DNA from: Luteimonas chenhongjianii
GTDB lineage: Bacteria > Pseudomonadota > Gammaproteobacteria > Xanthomonadales > Xanthomonadaceae
Direction of reading: 5' to 3'
NCBI RefSeq assembly: GCF_002327105.1
Contig: NZ_CP023406.1
Coordinates: 1,302,001 to 1,366,000 of the forward strand
Length of the DNA: 64,000 bases
Made by a program: the position numbers and the translations under genes. Below are positions 15,584 through 29,411 of this stretch, piece by piece. Under the pieces are notes generated by a model that saw nothing but the letters and a program-made list of their open reading frames with translations, made no database searches and was not told where the DNA came from. Each line of letters starts with the position of its first letter. Position 1 is the first letter of the stretch.

Positions 15584-16981
15584 ATGAGCGGCTTGGACCT
15601 GCGGACCGGCCTGGTCGCCGCCAGCTACTTCATTGCCGCGACGCTGTTCCTGCTCGGCATGCAGCGCATGGCATCCCCGCGCTCGGCACGGTCTGGCATC
15701 CAATGGGCGGGCGTGGGCATGGTGCTGGCGACCGTGGCCACGTTCTTCGTGCCCGGGCTCGGGAACATCGGCCTGATGCTGCTTGCGATCGCGCTGGGAG
15801 GCGGGTTCGCCTGGATGTCGGGCCGGAAGGTCGCGATCACCGACATGCCGCAGATGGTCGCGCTCTACAACGGCCTGGGCGGCGGGGCCGCGGCGGCGAT
15901 CGGCGCGGTCGAGCTGTTGCGCTGGTCTGCTGCCGGCATCGCGCCGGCGCGGCTGTCGCTGGTCCTGGCGATGCTGGGGGCATTGATCGGCGCGATCGCG
16001 TTGTCGGGCTCGGTGATCGCCTGGGCCAAGCTCGACGGGCGCATGGACAGGCGCTATGTGTTCCGCGGACAGCAGCTCTTCAACCTGGTCGTATTCGCGG
16101 GCGCGCTGGTGGCCGGAGGATTGGCGGCGCACACGCTGGGTATGCCGGCCATCATCGTGTTCTTCGCGCTGGCGCTGCTGCTGGGCGTACTGATGACGCT
16201 GCCCATCGGCGGCGCCGACATGCCGGTCGTGATTTCGCTCTACAACGCGCTGACCGGCCTGGCCGTCGCGTTCGAAGGTTACGTGCTCGGCAACGAGGCA
16301 CTGATCATCGCCGGCACCATGGTCGGCGCGGCCGGCATGCTGCTGACCCGCCTGATGGCCAGGGCGATGAACCGCTCGATCGGCAGCGTGCTGTTCTCGA
16401 GCTTCAGCGCGGGGGGCGCGGGCGCCGCGATCGAGGGCAGCCAGAAACCCGTCGAGGCCGCGGATGTCGCGGCATTGATGGCCTATGCCGAACGCGTGGT
16501 CATCGTGCCGGGCTATGGCATGGCCGTGGCCCAGGCCCAGCACAAGATCTGGGAGCTCGCTCAACGCCTGATCGAACGCGGGGTCAAGGTGCGGTTCGCG
16601 ATCCATCCGGTCGCCGGCCGCATGCCCGGCCACATGAACGTGCTGCTGGCCGAGGCCGGGGTGCCCTACGACCTGATCGTCGACATGGACGACATCAATC
16701 CGGAATTTCCCAACACCGACGTGGCGCTGGTCATCGGCGCCAACGACGTGGTCAATCCCTCTGCCAGGACCGATCCCGCCTCACCCATCTACGGCATGCC
16801 GATTCTCGACGTGGTGCGGGCGAAGAACGTCGTGGTGATCAAGCGCGGCAAGGGCACGGGCTTTGCCGGTATCGAGAACGCGCTGTTCTATGCCGACAAT
16901 GCCCGCATGCTCTACGGGGACGGGGCGGAGGCGGCCGGCGCCCTGGTCGCCGAACTCAAGGCGCTCGACGGCGGGCACTGA
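15584..16981 (+). CDS. pntB: NAD(P) transhydrogenase subunit beta
   Basis: This 465-residue protein has an N-terminal set of about eight to nine hydrophobic helices (residues 1-260) and a C-terminal NADP(H)-binding domain. The latter contains VIVPGYGMAVAQAQ, RFAIHPVAGRMPGHMNVLLAEA, MDDINPEF and VALVIGANDVVNP. It forms the proton channel with the small alpha subunit and binds NADP(H). The ATG at 15584 opens MSGLDLRTGLV; longer upstream frames are GC-driven and Arg-rich. The gene ends four bases before the stop of a convergent membrane-protein gene. Confidence 0.95.
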   Translation: MSGLDLRTGLVAASYFIAATLFLLGMQRMASPRSARSGIQWAGVGMVLATVATFFVPGLGNIGLMLLAIALGGGFAWMSGRKVAITDMPQMVALYNGLGGGAAAAIGAVELLRWSAAGIAPARLSLVLAMLGALIGAIALSGSVIAWAKLDGRMDRRYVFRGQQLFNLVVFAGALVAGGLAAHTLGMPAIIVFFALALLLGVLMTLPIGGADMPVVISLYNALTGLAVAFEGYVLGNEALIIAGTMVGAAGMLLTRLMARAMNRSIGSVLFSSFSAGGAGAAIEGSQKPVEAADVAALMAYAERVVIVPGYGMAVAQAQHKIWELAQRLIERGVKVRFAIHPVAGRMPGHMNVLLAEAGVPYDLIVDMDDINPEFPNTDVALVIGANDVVNPSARTDPASPIYGMPILDVVRAKNVVVIKRGKGTGFAGIENALFYADNARMLYGDGAEAAGALVAELKALDGGH

Positions 16982-16985
16982 GCCC

Positions 16986-17408
16986 TCAGCGCGAGAGCAC
17001 CAGCGCGATCAACAGTCCGGCGCCGAGCCAGGCCAGGTCGGCCGGCGCGTTCGCCAGCGAGGCCAGCGTCCACGCGTGGTGCGTGCCAAGCTTGAGCGCT
17101 GATTCCCACGGCATCATGCCCATCGGCCTGGCGAGCTGCGAGGCGACGATGCCCCAGTTGGCGATGACGATCGCCAGCAGTGTCGCCGCGCAGCCGGCGA
17201 GTGCACGGGCCATGCCCGGGCGGGCCCGCGCCAGCCGGAGCAGCCACGCGGCATCGAGCGCGGCGATCACCGCCATCCAGCTCGACTGGGCGCCGCTTGC
17301 ATCGGCCAGCAGGATCCACGCAGCGGCGATGCCGGCGCTGCCGAGCAGGAGCAGGCCGATTGCCAGGGGCCAACGCCGGGTGCGGGCGGGGTGTTGCCTC
17401 GACGACAT
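16986..17408 (-). CDS. Hypothetical four-helix membrane protein
   Basis: I do not recognise this gene. The 140-residue product starts with a basic stretch (MSSRQHPARTRRW) followed by about four hydrophobic helices. These include AIGLLLLGSAGIAAAWILLA, MAVIAALDAAWLLRLA, LAGCAATLLAIVIANWGIVA and a C-terminal DLAWLGAGLLIALVLSR. No catalytic motif is visible. The ATG at 17406-17408 is assumed; longer starts (for example at 17441 or 17507) would run into the start region of sufT on the other strand. It converges on pntB. Confidence 0.6.
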   Translation of the reverse strand: MSSRQHPARTRRWPLAIGLLLLGSAGIAAAWILLADASGAQSSWMAVIAALDAAWLLRLARARPGMARALAGCAATLLAIVIANWGIVASQLARPMGMMPWESALKLGTHHAWTLASLANAPADLAWLGAGLLIALVLSR

Positions 17409-17505
17409 GGCGGGCTGCAGGGCGAAACGGGCGGCCAGCATACCGGCGGGCGACGATACAATGACAGCACTTGCGTGGCCGCCATCCGCCACAATCTTCC
17501 AGGCC

Positions 17506-18057
17506 ATGTATTCCCGTAGCAGCGAACCCGTCCGTTTCGAGCGCGATTGCGCCGCCGTTCTCGTGCCGGCAGGCGAACACGTGACTCTGCCCGCCGGCAG
17601 CGCCGGCTACATCACCCAGGCCCTCGGCGGCAGCTACACGCTGTTCGTGGAAGGCAACCTGTTCCGCATTTCCGGCCGTGATGCCGATGCGATCGGCAAG
17701 GAGCCGCCGGTCCCGCTGGAACTGCCGGACGGTGCCGACGACGCCGCGGTCGAGCGGATGGTCTGGGAGCAGCTGCGGACCTGCTTCGATCCCGAGATTC
17801 CGATCAACGTGGTCGATCTGGGCCTGGTCTACGAGGCCGATGTGCAGCCCGCAACGGACGGCCAGCGCAGGATCGAGGTCAAGATGACGCTGACCGCGCC
17901 GGGCTGCGGCATGGGCGACATCCTGGTCGACGACGTCCGCAGCAAGCTCGAACTGATCCCGACCGTCGAAGAGGCCGACGTCGAGCTGGTGTTCGACCCG
18001 CCGTGGAACCGGACGATGATGTCCGAGGCCGCGCGCCTCGAGACCGGAATGCTCTGA
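17506..18057 (+). CDS. sufT: Probable Fe-S cluster assembly protein SufT
   Basis: This 183-residue protein carries a MIP18/DUF59 domain of the SufT type, linked to maturation of Fe-S proteins. After an N-terminal beta-rich part (about 1-65) there is the domain core. It contains CFDPEIPINVVDLGLVYE near 103-120, the conserved cysteine in TAPGCGMGD, and VELVFDPPWNR near the C-terminus. There is no sufBCDS cluster nearby. The ATG at 17506 starts 98 bases from the divergent membrane-protein gene, and a TACAAT at 17457-17462 could be its -10. A 7-bp hairpin follows the stop. Confidence 0.85.
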   Translation: MYSRSSEPVRFERDCAAVLVPAGEHVTLPAGSAGYITQALGGSYTLFVEGNLFRISGRDADAIGKEPPVPLELPDGADDAAVERMVWEQLRTCFDPEIPINVVDLGLVYEADVQPATDGQRRIEVKMTLTAPGCGMGDILVDDVRSKLELIPTVEEADVELVFDPPWNRTMMSEAARLETGML

Positions 18058-18153
18058 GGCCCAATCTCGGGCCTCCATTCAGCGGACGTTCCGCAAATAA
18101 ATCTGACGTGAATCGTCAATATGTGACGTGGTGCGCTTTTTTGGAGCGCGCCA
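18056..18153. terminator. Hairpins after sufT, in the sufT-subtilase gap
   Basis: A 7-bp perfect stem (18056-18062 with 18069-18075) overlaps the sufT stop and has no U-run. Further on are a small palindrome (18104-18108 with 18114-18118) and a 9-bp stem with one G-U pair (18129-18137 with 18145-18153) whose loop starts with five T. This part of the 257-base gap is clearly AT-richer than its surroundings and probably also holds the subtilase promoter. I could not fix a -35/-10 pair with confidence. Confidence 0.45.
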
Positions 18154-18314
18154 AGCCGATTTTTGCGTTGCTCCCGAGCCGTGCTGTCGCGTAGCGTCAG
18201 TTTGCGGTCAGTTTTGTCATGTCCGCATCGCGACGGAGTCAGTGTTGCCCGACATTGAGGCGCCGCTCCGGAGATGCCGCCCGTGCGGCCCACCCACCCG
18301 TTGGGGATAGTCAG

Positions 18315-22492
<4,178 letters not shown>

Positions 22493-22576
22493 GGCAAGCG
22501 GCGTTCACCCCGGGCGCGCCCGGGGTGCGGGCATCATCACGGTCCCGCGCCCCACGCATTCCCGGCCGAGACCGTC

Positions 22577-23026
22577 ATGTTGCAGGTTCCCCGTAATCCC
22601 GCGCGGCGCTTCGGCGCCGCGTTCTTTTTGCCAGCCCTGCTGTTGTCGGCCTGCGCGATGGGCGGCGATCCGCAGACCGACGCCAATACCGAGATCGATC
22701 CGATGCAGCAGCGTTTCATCGTCCGTTACGCGCCGGGCACCGCGCCGGAGCGGGACCCTGGCCTGGTCGCCGACCGCATCGCGCAGACGGCGCGCGCCGC
22801 GGGCCTGGTGGATGCGAAGGGCGTGCCCGCCAGGGTGACCTGGCTGCGGCGGCTGGCGGTGGGGGCCGACGTGGTCTCGGTCGATCCCGAGCTCGATGCC
22901 GCGCAGGCGCAGCGTCTACTGCAGGCACTGGAGGCCGAACCCGACGTCGAATACGCCGAGCCGGACGGTCGCATGACGATCGGCCCGGGGCCGGTGATGC
23001 CGACGAAGCGCCCCGGGAGCGACTGA
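22577..23026 (+). CDS. Lipoprotein resembling a free-standing I9 protease prodomain
   Basis: This 149-residue predicted lipoprotein has a lipobox LSAC with C26. Residues about 45-130 align by eye with the I9 prodomain of the subtilase encoded 4 kb upstream. Shared pieces are RFIV+Y, a LRR+..GADVV block, LDAAQAQRLLQ against LDRADAESLMR, and DPDVEY. against PDVEYAEPD. No protease domain follows; the protein ends 20 residues later. It could be an anchored inhibitor or folding aid for the secreted proteases, or a self-protection factor. This is inference from similarity and position. The ATG at 22577 is 84 bases after the protease stop. Confidence 0.75.
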   Translation: MLQVPRNPARRFGAAFFLPALLLSACAMGGDPQTDANTEIDPMQQRFIVRYAPGTAPERDPGLVADRIAQTARAAGLVDAKGVPARVTWLRRLAVGADVVSVDPELDAAQAQRLLQALEAEPDVEYAEPDGRMTIGPGPVMPTKRPGSD

Positions 23027-23029
23027 GCC

Positions 23030-23518
23030 TCAGCCCAGGGGTTCGAACCGGTTGGCCTCGACGTTCTTGCGGACCTTGAGCGGATCCCAGATGCGACCGT
23101 TCATCGCGACGTAGACCCCCGGCGGCTTCGACTGCACGGCGCCGACGGCGGTCCCGATATTGAATTCCGCGTCGGAGCCGCGGAATCGGGCCGGGCTCAG
23201 TGCGCCGGTCAGCACGATGGTCTTGTCGGGAATCGTGGCCAGGACCTTCGCCGTCTCCACCATCGAATCGGTGCCATGGGTCAGCAGTACGTGGCCGGCC
23301 GGCTGCGCGGCAATCGTCGCGCGGATCAACTCGCGATCCTCGTCGGTGATGTGCAGCGAATCCTTGCGGATGATCGGGATCACGCGGTAGCGGAACGCGA
23401 CCCCGAGCTCCTCGAGCATGCGGCCGATCTGCGGGTCGCCGACCTGGAAGTCCGACTTGTCGTCGAAGTAGATCTTGTCGATCGTGCCACCGGTGGTGAC
23501 GATCAGCAGCTCGTCCAT
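23030..23518 (-). CDS. Short asparaginase-family protein
   Basis: This 162-residue protein matches the N-terminal domain of L-asparaginases. It has the catalytic Thr loop TTGGTID at 8-14 and the second active-site motif HGTDSM at 81-86, followed by TGALSPARFRGSD. Full-length bacterial asparaginases are about 330 residues, and the C-terminal domain is missing here. Similar short proteins are known to me from other xanthomonads, so this is probably a real family rather than a broken gene, but activity is unproven. The ATG at 23516-23518 (MDELLIV) is the conserved start. The gene is convergent with the I9-like lipoprotein gene. Confidence 0.85.
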   Translation of the reverse strand: MDELLIVTTGGTIDKIYFDDKSDFQVGDPQIGRMLEELGVAFRYRVIPIIRKDSLHITDEDRELIRATIAAQPAGHVLLTHGTDSMVETAKVLATIPDKTIVLTGALSPARFRGSDAEFNIGTAVGAVQSKPPGVYVAMNGRIWDPLKVRKNVEANRFEPLG

Positions 23519-23582
23519 CGTGTTGCGGTCCTGCGGGTCGGCCTGGCCCGCCATGATACCGGCCGCGGTCGTTGCGGCGTGC

Positions 23583-24872
<1,290 letters not shown>

Positions 24873-26147
24873 ATGGAGCCACTCGCCACCTTCAACCGCT
24901 GGACCGAACGGATGGCCGACCGCGCGCGCGCGCTGAGCTTCGCGCGCTTCCTGTGGCGGCGGTTCCTCGACGACCGGCTGTTCGAAGCTGCCGGCGCACT
25001 GGCCTTCACCACGGTGTTCGCGCTGGTGCCGCTGTCGATGGTGGTCTTCGGCGTGCTGTCGGTGTTTCCCGCATTCGGGCAATGGCGCGACCAGCTCAGC
25101 GACTACATCTTCTCCAACTTCGTGCCCGACTCGGCCCGCGCGGTGGAGTCGGTACTGATGCAGCTGCTGAGCAATACCGGCCAGCTGACGACGATCGGCG
25201 TGATCGCGCTGGTGATCTCCGTGCTGGTGACCCTGCTCAGCGTCGAGACCACGTTCAACCGGATCTGGCGGGTCAAGTCCGCGCGGCCCACCTTCGCCCG
25301 CTTTCTCGTCTACTGGACCGTGCTCACGCTCGGCGCGCTGCTCGCCACGGCCAGCCTGGCGGTCTCGGCGCGGTTCTTCGCGCTGGAGATCTTCAACACC
25401 GATTCGGGGCGCCTGCTGCGCGGCGTGATGCTGTGGGCGGCGCCGATGCTGATCGAGCTCGCCGCGATCACGACGATCTTCCGCGTGGTGCCACACCGGA
25501 CCGTGCAATGGCGGCACGCGCTGGCCGGCGCCGCACTGGCGGTCGTGCTGTCGGAGATCATCAAGTGGGGGATCGGCCTGTACCTGGGCAGTTTCGACGC
25601 CTACGCGCGCATCTACGGGCAGATCGCCTTCCTGCCGATCTTCCTGCTGTGGGTGTATCTGAGCTGGGTGGCCATCCTGCTGGGCGCATCGTTCGCCTCG
25701 TCGATCTCGGCGTTCCGCTACCAGCCCGCGCACATGCGCCTGCCGCGCGGTTTCGAGTTCTACGGCCTGCTGCGCATGCTCGGCCGATTTGCGCAGGCGC
25801 GCAGCGAGGGTCGGGGCCTGCATATCGACGACATCCAGGCGTGCGAGCCGATGCTGACCGATGCCCTGGTGCAGCAGATGCTCGCGCAGCTCGAGGAAAT
25901 CGCCCTGGTGCGCCGGGCCGAATCGGGCGAGTGGCTGCTTGCGCGCGATCTCGACACCCTGACCATGGGCGAGCTCTACGAAGCCTGCGACCTGCGTATT
26001 CCCATTGCCGAGGCGCGCCTGCCGTGCCGTGACGACGCACTCGGCGTCGCCGCGGCGGGCGCGCTCGACGATCTGCGCATTCCGCTGCGCGACCTGCTCA
26101 AGCGCCGCGTCGCCAGCCTCTACGATTCGACGGAGACATCAGCATGA
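24873..26147 (+). CDS. YihY/BrkB family inner-membrane protein
   Basis: This 424-residue protein has a YihY-type membrane domain of about six helices (residues 35-290) and a cytoplasmic C-terminal extension (about 300-424). The extension looks like a winged-helix region (QMLAQLEEIALVRRAESGEWLLARDLDTL). Typical family pieces are FEAAGALAFTTVFALVPL, VSVLVTLLSVETTFNRIW and YGQIAFLPIFLLWVYLSWVAILLGA. Old names include RNase BN, which was a misassignment. The physiological role is unclear. The stop overlaps the start of a TlpA-like lipoprotein (ATGA at 26144-26147). Confidence 0.9.
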   Translation: MEPLATFNRWTERMADRARALSFARFLWRRFLDDRLFEAAGALAFTTVFALVPLSMVVFGVLSVFPAFGQWRDQLSDYIFSNFVPDSARAVESVLMQLLSNTGQLTTIGVIALVISVLVTLLSVETTFNRIWRVKSARPTFARFLVYWTVLTLGALLATASLAVSARFFALEIFNTDSGRLLRGVMLWAAPMLIELAAITTIFRVVPHRTVQWRHALAGAALAVVLSEIIKWGIGLYLGSFDAYARIYGQIAFLPIFLLWVYLSWVAILLGASFASSISAFRYQPAHMRLPRGFEFYGLLRMLGRFAQARSEGRGLHIDDIQACEPMLTDALVQQMLAQLEEIALVRRAESGEWLLARDLDTLTMGELYEACDLRIPIAEARLPCRDDALGVAAAGALDDLRIPLRDLLKRRVASLYDSTETSA

Positions 26148-26704
26148 AGCGCCTCGCGCCCTGTATCGCCCTTGCCCTGCTGCTTGCCGCCTGCAAGCCC
26201 GATGCGGACACGCCCGCCGCGCCCGATGCGCCCGCGTCGGCCCCGGCACCGGCTGCGACGCCGGCGGCGCCGGACGTCTCGAAGACGCATCCGGCCTTGA
26301 GCGTGGAGACGCTCGACGGCGGCACCTTCGATCTGGCCGCGCATCGCGGCCAATGGGTAGTGGTGAACTTCTGGGCAACCTGGTGCGCACCGTGCCTGAA
26401 GGAGATGCCCGAACTTTCCGCGCTGGATGCAATGCGCGAGCACGTGCAGGTCGTGGGCCTGGCCTACGAGGAAATCGAGCCCGACGACATGCGGGCCTTC
26501 CTGCAGAAGCATCCGGTGGTGTATCCGATCGCGATCATCGACACCTTCGATCCGCCGGCCGACTTCGACACGCCGCCGGGCCTGCCGATGACCTACCTGA
26601 TCGGCCCGGATGGACAGGTGGTCGAGAAGATCCTCGGGCCGGTCACCGCCGAGCGTCTGGAAACCCTGATCGCCGGCGCCGATGGGCCGGCGATCGCTGG
26701 ATGA
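26144..26704 (+). CDS. TlpA-like thioredoxin-fold lipoprotein
   Basis: This 186-residue predicted lipoprotein has a lipobox LAAC (C17) and an Ala/Pro-rich linker to about residue 45. The thioredoxin domain carries WCAPC (C81 and C84) in VVVNFWATWCAPCLKEMPEL, and the cis-proline in GLPMTYLI. It probably reduces periplasmic disulfides, for example in cytochrome or secreted-protein maturation. It is translationally coupled to the upstream yihY-type gene; the reason for this pairing is not clear. The stop is convergent with ppk2. Confidence 0.9.
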   Translation: MKRLAPCIALALLLAACKPDADTPAAPDAPASAPAPAATPAAPDVSKTHPALSVETLDGGTFDLAAHRGQWVVVNFWATWCAPCLKEMPELSALDAMREHVQVVGLAYEEIEPDDMRAFLQKHPVVYPIAIIDTFDPPADFDTPPGLPMTYLIGPDGQVVEKILGPVTAERLETLIAGADGPAIAG

Positions 26705-26736
26705 GGACGGGGCGACCGGCAATCGCGGTGCGGTGC

Positions 26737-27513
26737 TCAGTCGCGGAAGGGCGGCAGTGGCGTGATCACGTCGTAGCGCTCGGGCAGTGGCGCCTGCGCA
26801 AGCGGTGGAAATTCGATGTAGGGCGCGTCGACACGGGTATCGGGCAGCCGATCGAGCAGATTGCGCAGCAGGGTCAGTCGCCCGCGGCGCTGGTCATTGA
26901 AATCGACCGCGGTCCAAGGCGCATGCCCGGTATGGGTGGCGGCAAACATCGTGTCGCGGGCGCGGGTGTATTCGCCGTAACGCGAGCGGGCCGCCACATC
27001 GACCGGTGACAGCTTCCAGCGCTTGAGCGGGTTGCGCAGGCGTTCGGCGAACCGGGCTTCCTGCTGCGCCTGGTCACAGCCCAGCCAGTACTTGAACAGC
27101 AGGATGCCGTCGTCCACCAGCTGCCGTTCGAACGCTGGTGTCTGGGCCAGGAACGCGGCGACCTGCGCGGGCGTGGCATAGCCCATGACCGACTCGACGC
27201 CGGCGCGGTTGTACCAGCTGCGATCGAACAGGGCGATCTCGCCCGCGGACGGCAGGTACGGAACGTAACGCTGGAAATACCACTGGCTCGCCTCGCGGTC
27301 ACTGGGCCTGGGCAGGGCGGCGACATGGCACTGGCGCGGGTTGAGATGCTCGGAGATCGCCTTGATGGCGCCGCCCTTGCCGGCGGTGTCGCGGCCTTCG
27401 AAGATCACCAGCAGACGTGTGCCGGCGTGCTTGAGCCAGCGGGCGGCCGCTGCCAGCTCCACCTGCATCGGCTCCAGTGCGGCCTCGTAGTCCTTGCGTT
27501 TCATCGGGGTCAT
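26737..27513 (-). CDS. ppk2: Polyphosphate kinase 2
   Basis: This 258-residue protein transfers phosphate between polyphosphate and nucleotides. The P-loop-like Walker A FEGRDTAGKGG spans 38-48, the Walker B/lid block DRSWYNRAGVE spans 97-107, and KYWLGCDQAQQEARF and RNPLKRWKLSP follow; all are class PPK2 hallmarks. It is a single-domain enzyme. Two Met codons (residues 1 and 4) are possible starts. It stands between the convergent TlpA gene and moaB, 135 bases away on the same strand. Confidence 0.93.
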   Translation of the reverse strand: MTPMKRKDYEAALEPMQVELAAAARWLKHAGTRLLVIFEGRDTAGKGGAIKAISEHLNPRQCHVAALPRPSDREASQWYFQRYVPYLPSAGEIALFDRSWYNRAGVESVMGYATPAQVAAFLAQTPAFERQLVDDGILLFKYWLGCDQAQQEARFAERLRNPLKRWKLSPVDVAARSRYGEYTRARDTMFAATHTGHAPWTAVDFNDQRRGRLTLLRNLLDRLPDTRVDAPYIEFPPLAQAPLPERYDVITPLPPFRD

Positions 27514-27648
27514 GGCGGGCTCGCTTGCGATTCAGACGATGCAGGCCGGCGCGGGGCGGAATGTCGTTTGGAACTCGGCGCTGCGCGGCCTCGCGCCACC
27601 GTCGTGATTTTGCAGGGGCCGAAAAAGCGTGCACGGCCCCGCGGATGG

Positions 27649-28167
27649 TCATTCCTTCAGGCGGGGCCGGATCGTCGCGAGATTGCAGGGCCTGGTACGC
27701 GCGTCGAGCTGCTGGTGGATGATCTTCTCCCACGCCGTGCGGCAGGCCGAGGTGGAGCCCGGCAGGGCGAACAGGAAGGTCGCGTTGGCCAGGCCGGCGA
27801 ACGCACGCGATTGCAGTGACGACGTGCCGATCTCGTCGAAGGAGATGGCCCGGAACAGCTCGCCGAAACCGGGCATCTGCTTGTCCAGCAACGGAAGCAG
27901 GGCCTCGGGCGTCGAATCGCGGCCGGTGAATCCGGTGCCTCCGGTGACGATCACACCATCGATCGCGGAATCGGCGATCCACTTCGAAACCAGTGCGCGC
28001 ATCGCGTAGCGGTCGTCCGGCAGCAGGGCGCGCTCGGCGATCTGATGGCCGGCGCCGGTCAACGCCTCGACCAGATAGTCGCCGGAGCTGTCGGTTTCGA
28101 GGCTGCGGCTGTCGGAGACCGTCAGCACGCAGATCTGCAGGGGGATGAAATCGGTCTGGTTGCTCAT
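27649..28167 (-). CDS. moaB: Molybdenum cofactor biosynthesis protein B
   Basis: This 172-residue protein belongs to the MoaB/Mog family, which acts on molybdopterin in molybdenum cofactor synthesis (adenylyl-molybdopterin formation or molybdate insertion). The diagnostic pieces are LTVSDSRSLETDSSGD near 15-30, the glycine-rich VIVTGGTGFTGRD near 72-84, and ALPGSTSACRTAWEKII near 134-150. No other moa/moe genes are in view. It is downstream of prfA on the same strand, with a 161-base gap. Confidence 0.92.
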   Translation of the reverse strand: MSNQTDFIPLQICVLTVSDSRSLETDSSGDYLVEALTGAGHQIAERALLPDDRYAMRALVSKWIADSAIDGVIVTGGTGFTGRDSTPEALLPLLDKQMPGFGELFRAISFDEIGTSSLQSRAFAGLANATFLFALPGSTSACRTAWEKIIHQQLDARTRPCNLATIRPRLKE

Positions 28168-28328
28168 CCGGCGAGGTTACCGCACGGCCCTCAAGCGCGC
28201 GGCACGCCGTGAGCGTTCGCGCTGCGGCAGTGGGAGTGCGACGGGCGCGTCCGCAGAGTCACGGGGGCGCGCCCGGCGCGGGCAGTCGTCTCGCTTCGTC
28301 TGCCCGCAGGTCGCAGGCGGGCGACGGG

Positions 28329-29411
28329 TTACTGCGCGGTCATGCGCGCCAGTTCGTCGGCCTGGTGTTCCTGCGACAGCCGCGCGATCAGGCCGTCGAG
28401 ATTGCCTTCCAGCACGTTCGGCAGGTCGTACAGGGTGAGGCCTTCGATCCGGTGGTCGGTGATCCGGCCCTGCGGATAGTTGTAGGTGCGGATGCGCTGG
28501 CTGCGGTCGCCACTGCCGACCTGCAGCTTGCGCACTTCCGCGGTCGCCGCGGCGCGGCGGTCGGCCTCCGCCTCGGCCAGCATCGCGCGCAGGCGCTTCA
28601 TCGCCTTGTCGCGGTTCGCGTGCTGGCTGCGCTCGGTCTGCGATTCCACGACGAGCCCGCTCGGCAGATGGGTGATGCGGATCGCCGAGTCCGTCTTGTT
28701 GACGTGCTGGCCGCCGGCGCCGGAGGAGCGGAAGGTGTCGACCTTGAGGTCGGCGGGATTGAGTTCGATCGGCTCGCCTGCATCCTCGATCGGAATGATC
28801 GCCACGGTGGCTGCCGAGGTGTGGATGCGGCCCTGCGATTCGGTCTCGGGCACGCGCTGGACGCGATGCGTGCCGGATTCGAACTTGAGCCGCGCATAGG
28901 CGCCGGCGCCGTCGACGGCGGCAATGATTTCGCGAAAACCGCCGTGCTCGCCCGGGCTCGCCGATTCCACCTCGACGCGCCAGCCCTGGCGCTCGGCGTA
29001 GCGGCTGTACATGCGGAACAGGTCGCCGGCGAAGATCGCCGCCTCGTCGCCGCCGGTGCCCGCGCGGATCTCGAGATAGAAGCCGCCGTCGTCTCGGGCG
29101 TCGCGGGGCACCAGCAATGCCAGCAGGTCCGCCTCGAGTGCCGCCAGCCGGGCATCGGCGGCCGCGATTTCCTCCTCGGCCATCTCGCGCATGTCGGCAT
29201 CGCCGAGCAGCGAGCGCGCCGCCTCGCGATCGTCGAGCGCGCTGCGCTCCTCGGCCAGGGCCGTGGCCAGGGGTTCGAGCTGGGCGAACTCGCGCGAGAG
29301 TGCGCGGAACCGGGCCTGGTCGGAGACGGTTGCCGGGTCGGAGAGCAGGCGTTCGAGTTCTTCGCGGCGTTCGGCCAGCGCCTCGAGTTTACGGCGCAGG
29401 GTCGGCAGCAT
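28329..29411 (-). CDS. prfA: Peptide chain release factor 1
   Basis: RF1 ends translation at UAA and UAG. The 360-residue protein has the stop-codon reading tripeptide P-E-T at 188-190 in [11 protein letters not shown] and the peptidyl hydrolysis motif G-G-Q at 233-235 in [11 protein letters not shown]. The glutamine is the substrate of PrmC. The ATG at 29409-29411 ([12 protein letters not shown]) is the family start. It lies inside the end of hemA, a 23-base overlap. The hemA-prfA order matches E. coli, but prmC is not the next gene. Confidence 0.96.
   Translation of the reverse strand: MLPTLRRKLEALAERREELERLLSDPATVSDQARFRALSREFAQLEPLATALAEERSALDDREAARSLLGDADMREMAEEEIAAADARLAALEADLLALLVPRDARDDGGFYLEIRAGTGGDEAAIFAGDLFRMYSRYAERQGWRVEVESASPGEHGGFREIIAAVDGAGAYARLKFESGTHRVQRVPETESQGRIHTSAATVAIIPIEDAGEPIELNPADLKVDTFRSSGAGGQHVNKTDSAIRITHLPSGLVVESQTERSQHANRDKAMKRLRAMLAEAEADRRAAATAEVRKLQVGSGDRSQRIRTYNYPQGRITDHRIEGLTLYDLPNVLEGNLDGLIARLSQEHQADELARMTAQ

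Noticed and set aside
15544..18057. 837-codon frame that would fuse pntB region to SufT
   Set aside because: The first 650 codons are out-of-frame reading of pntB and of the opposite-strand membrane gene; only the last 183 codons (SufT) look like protein.
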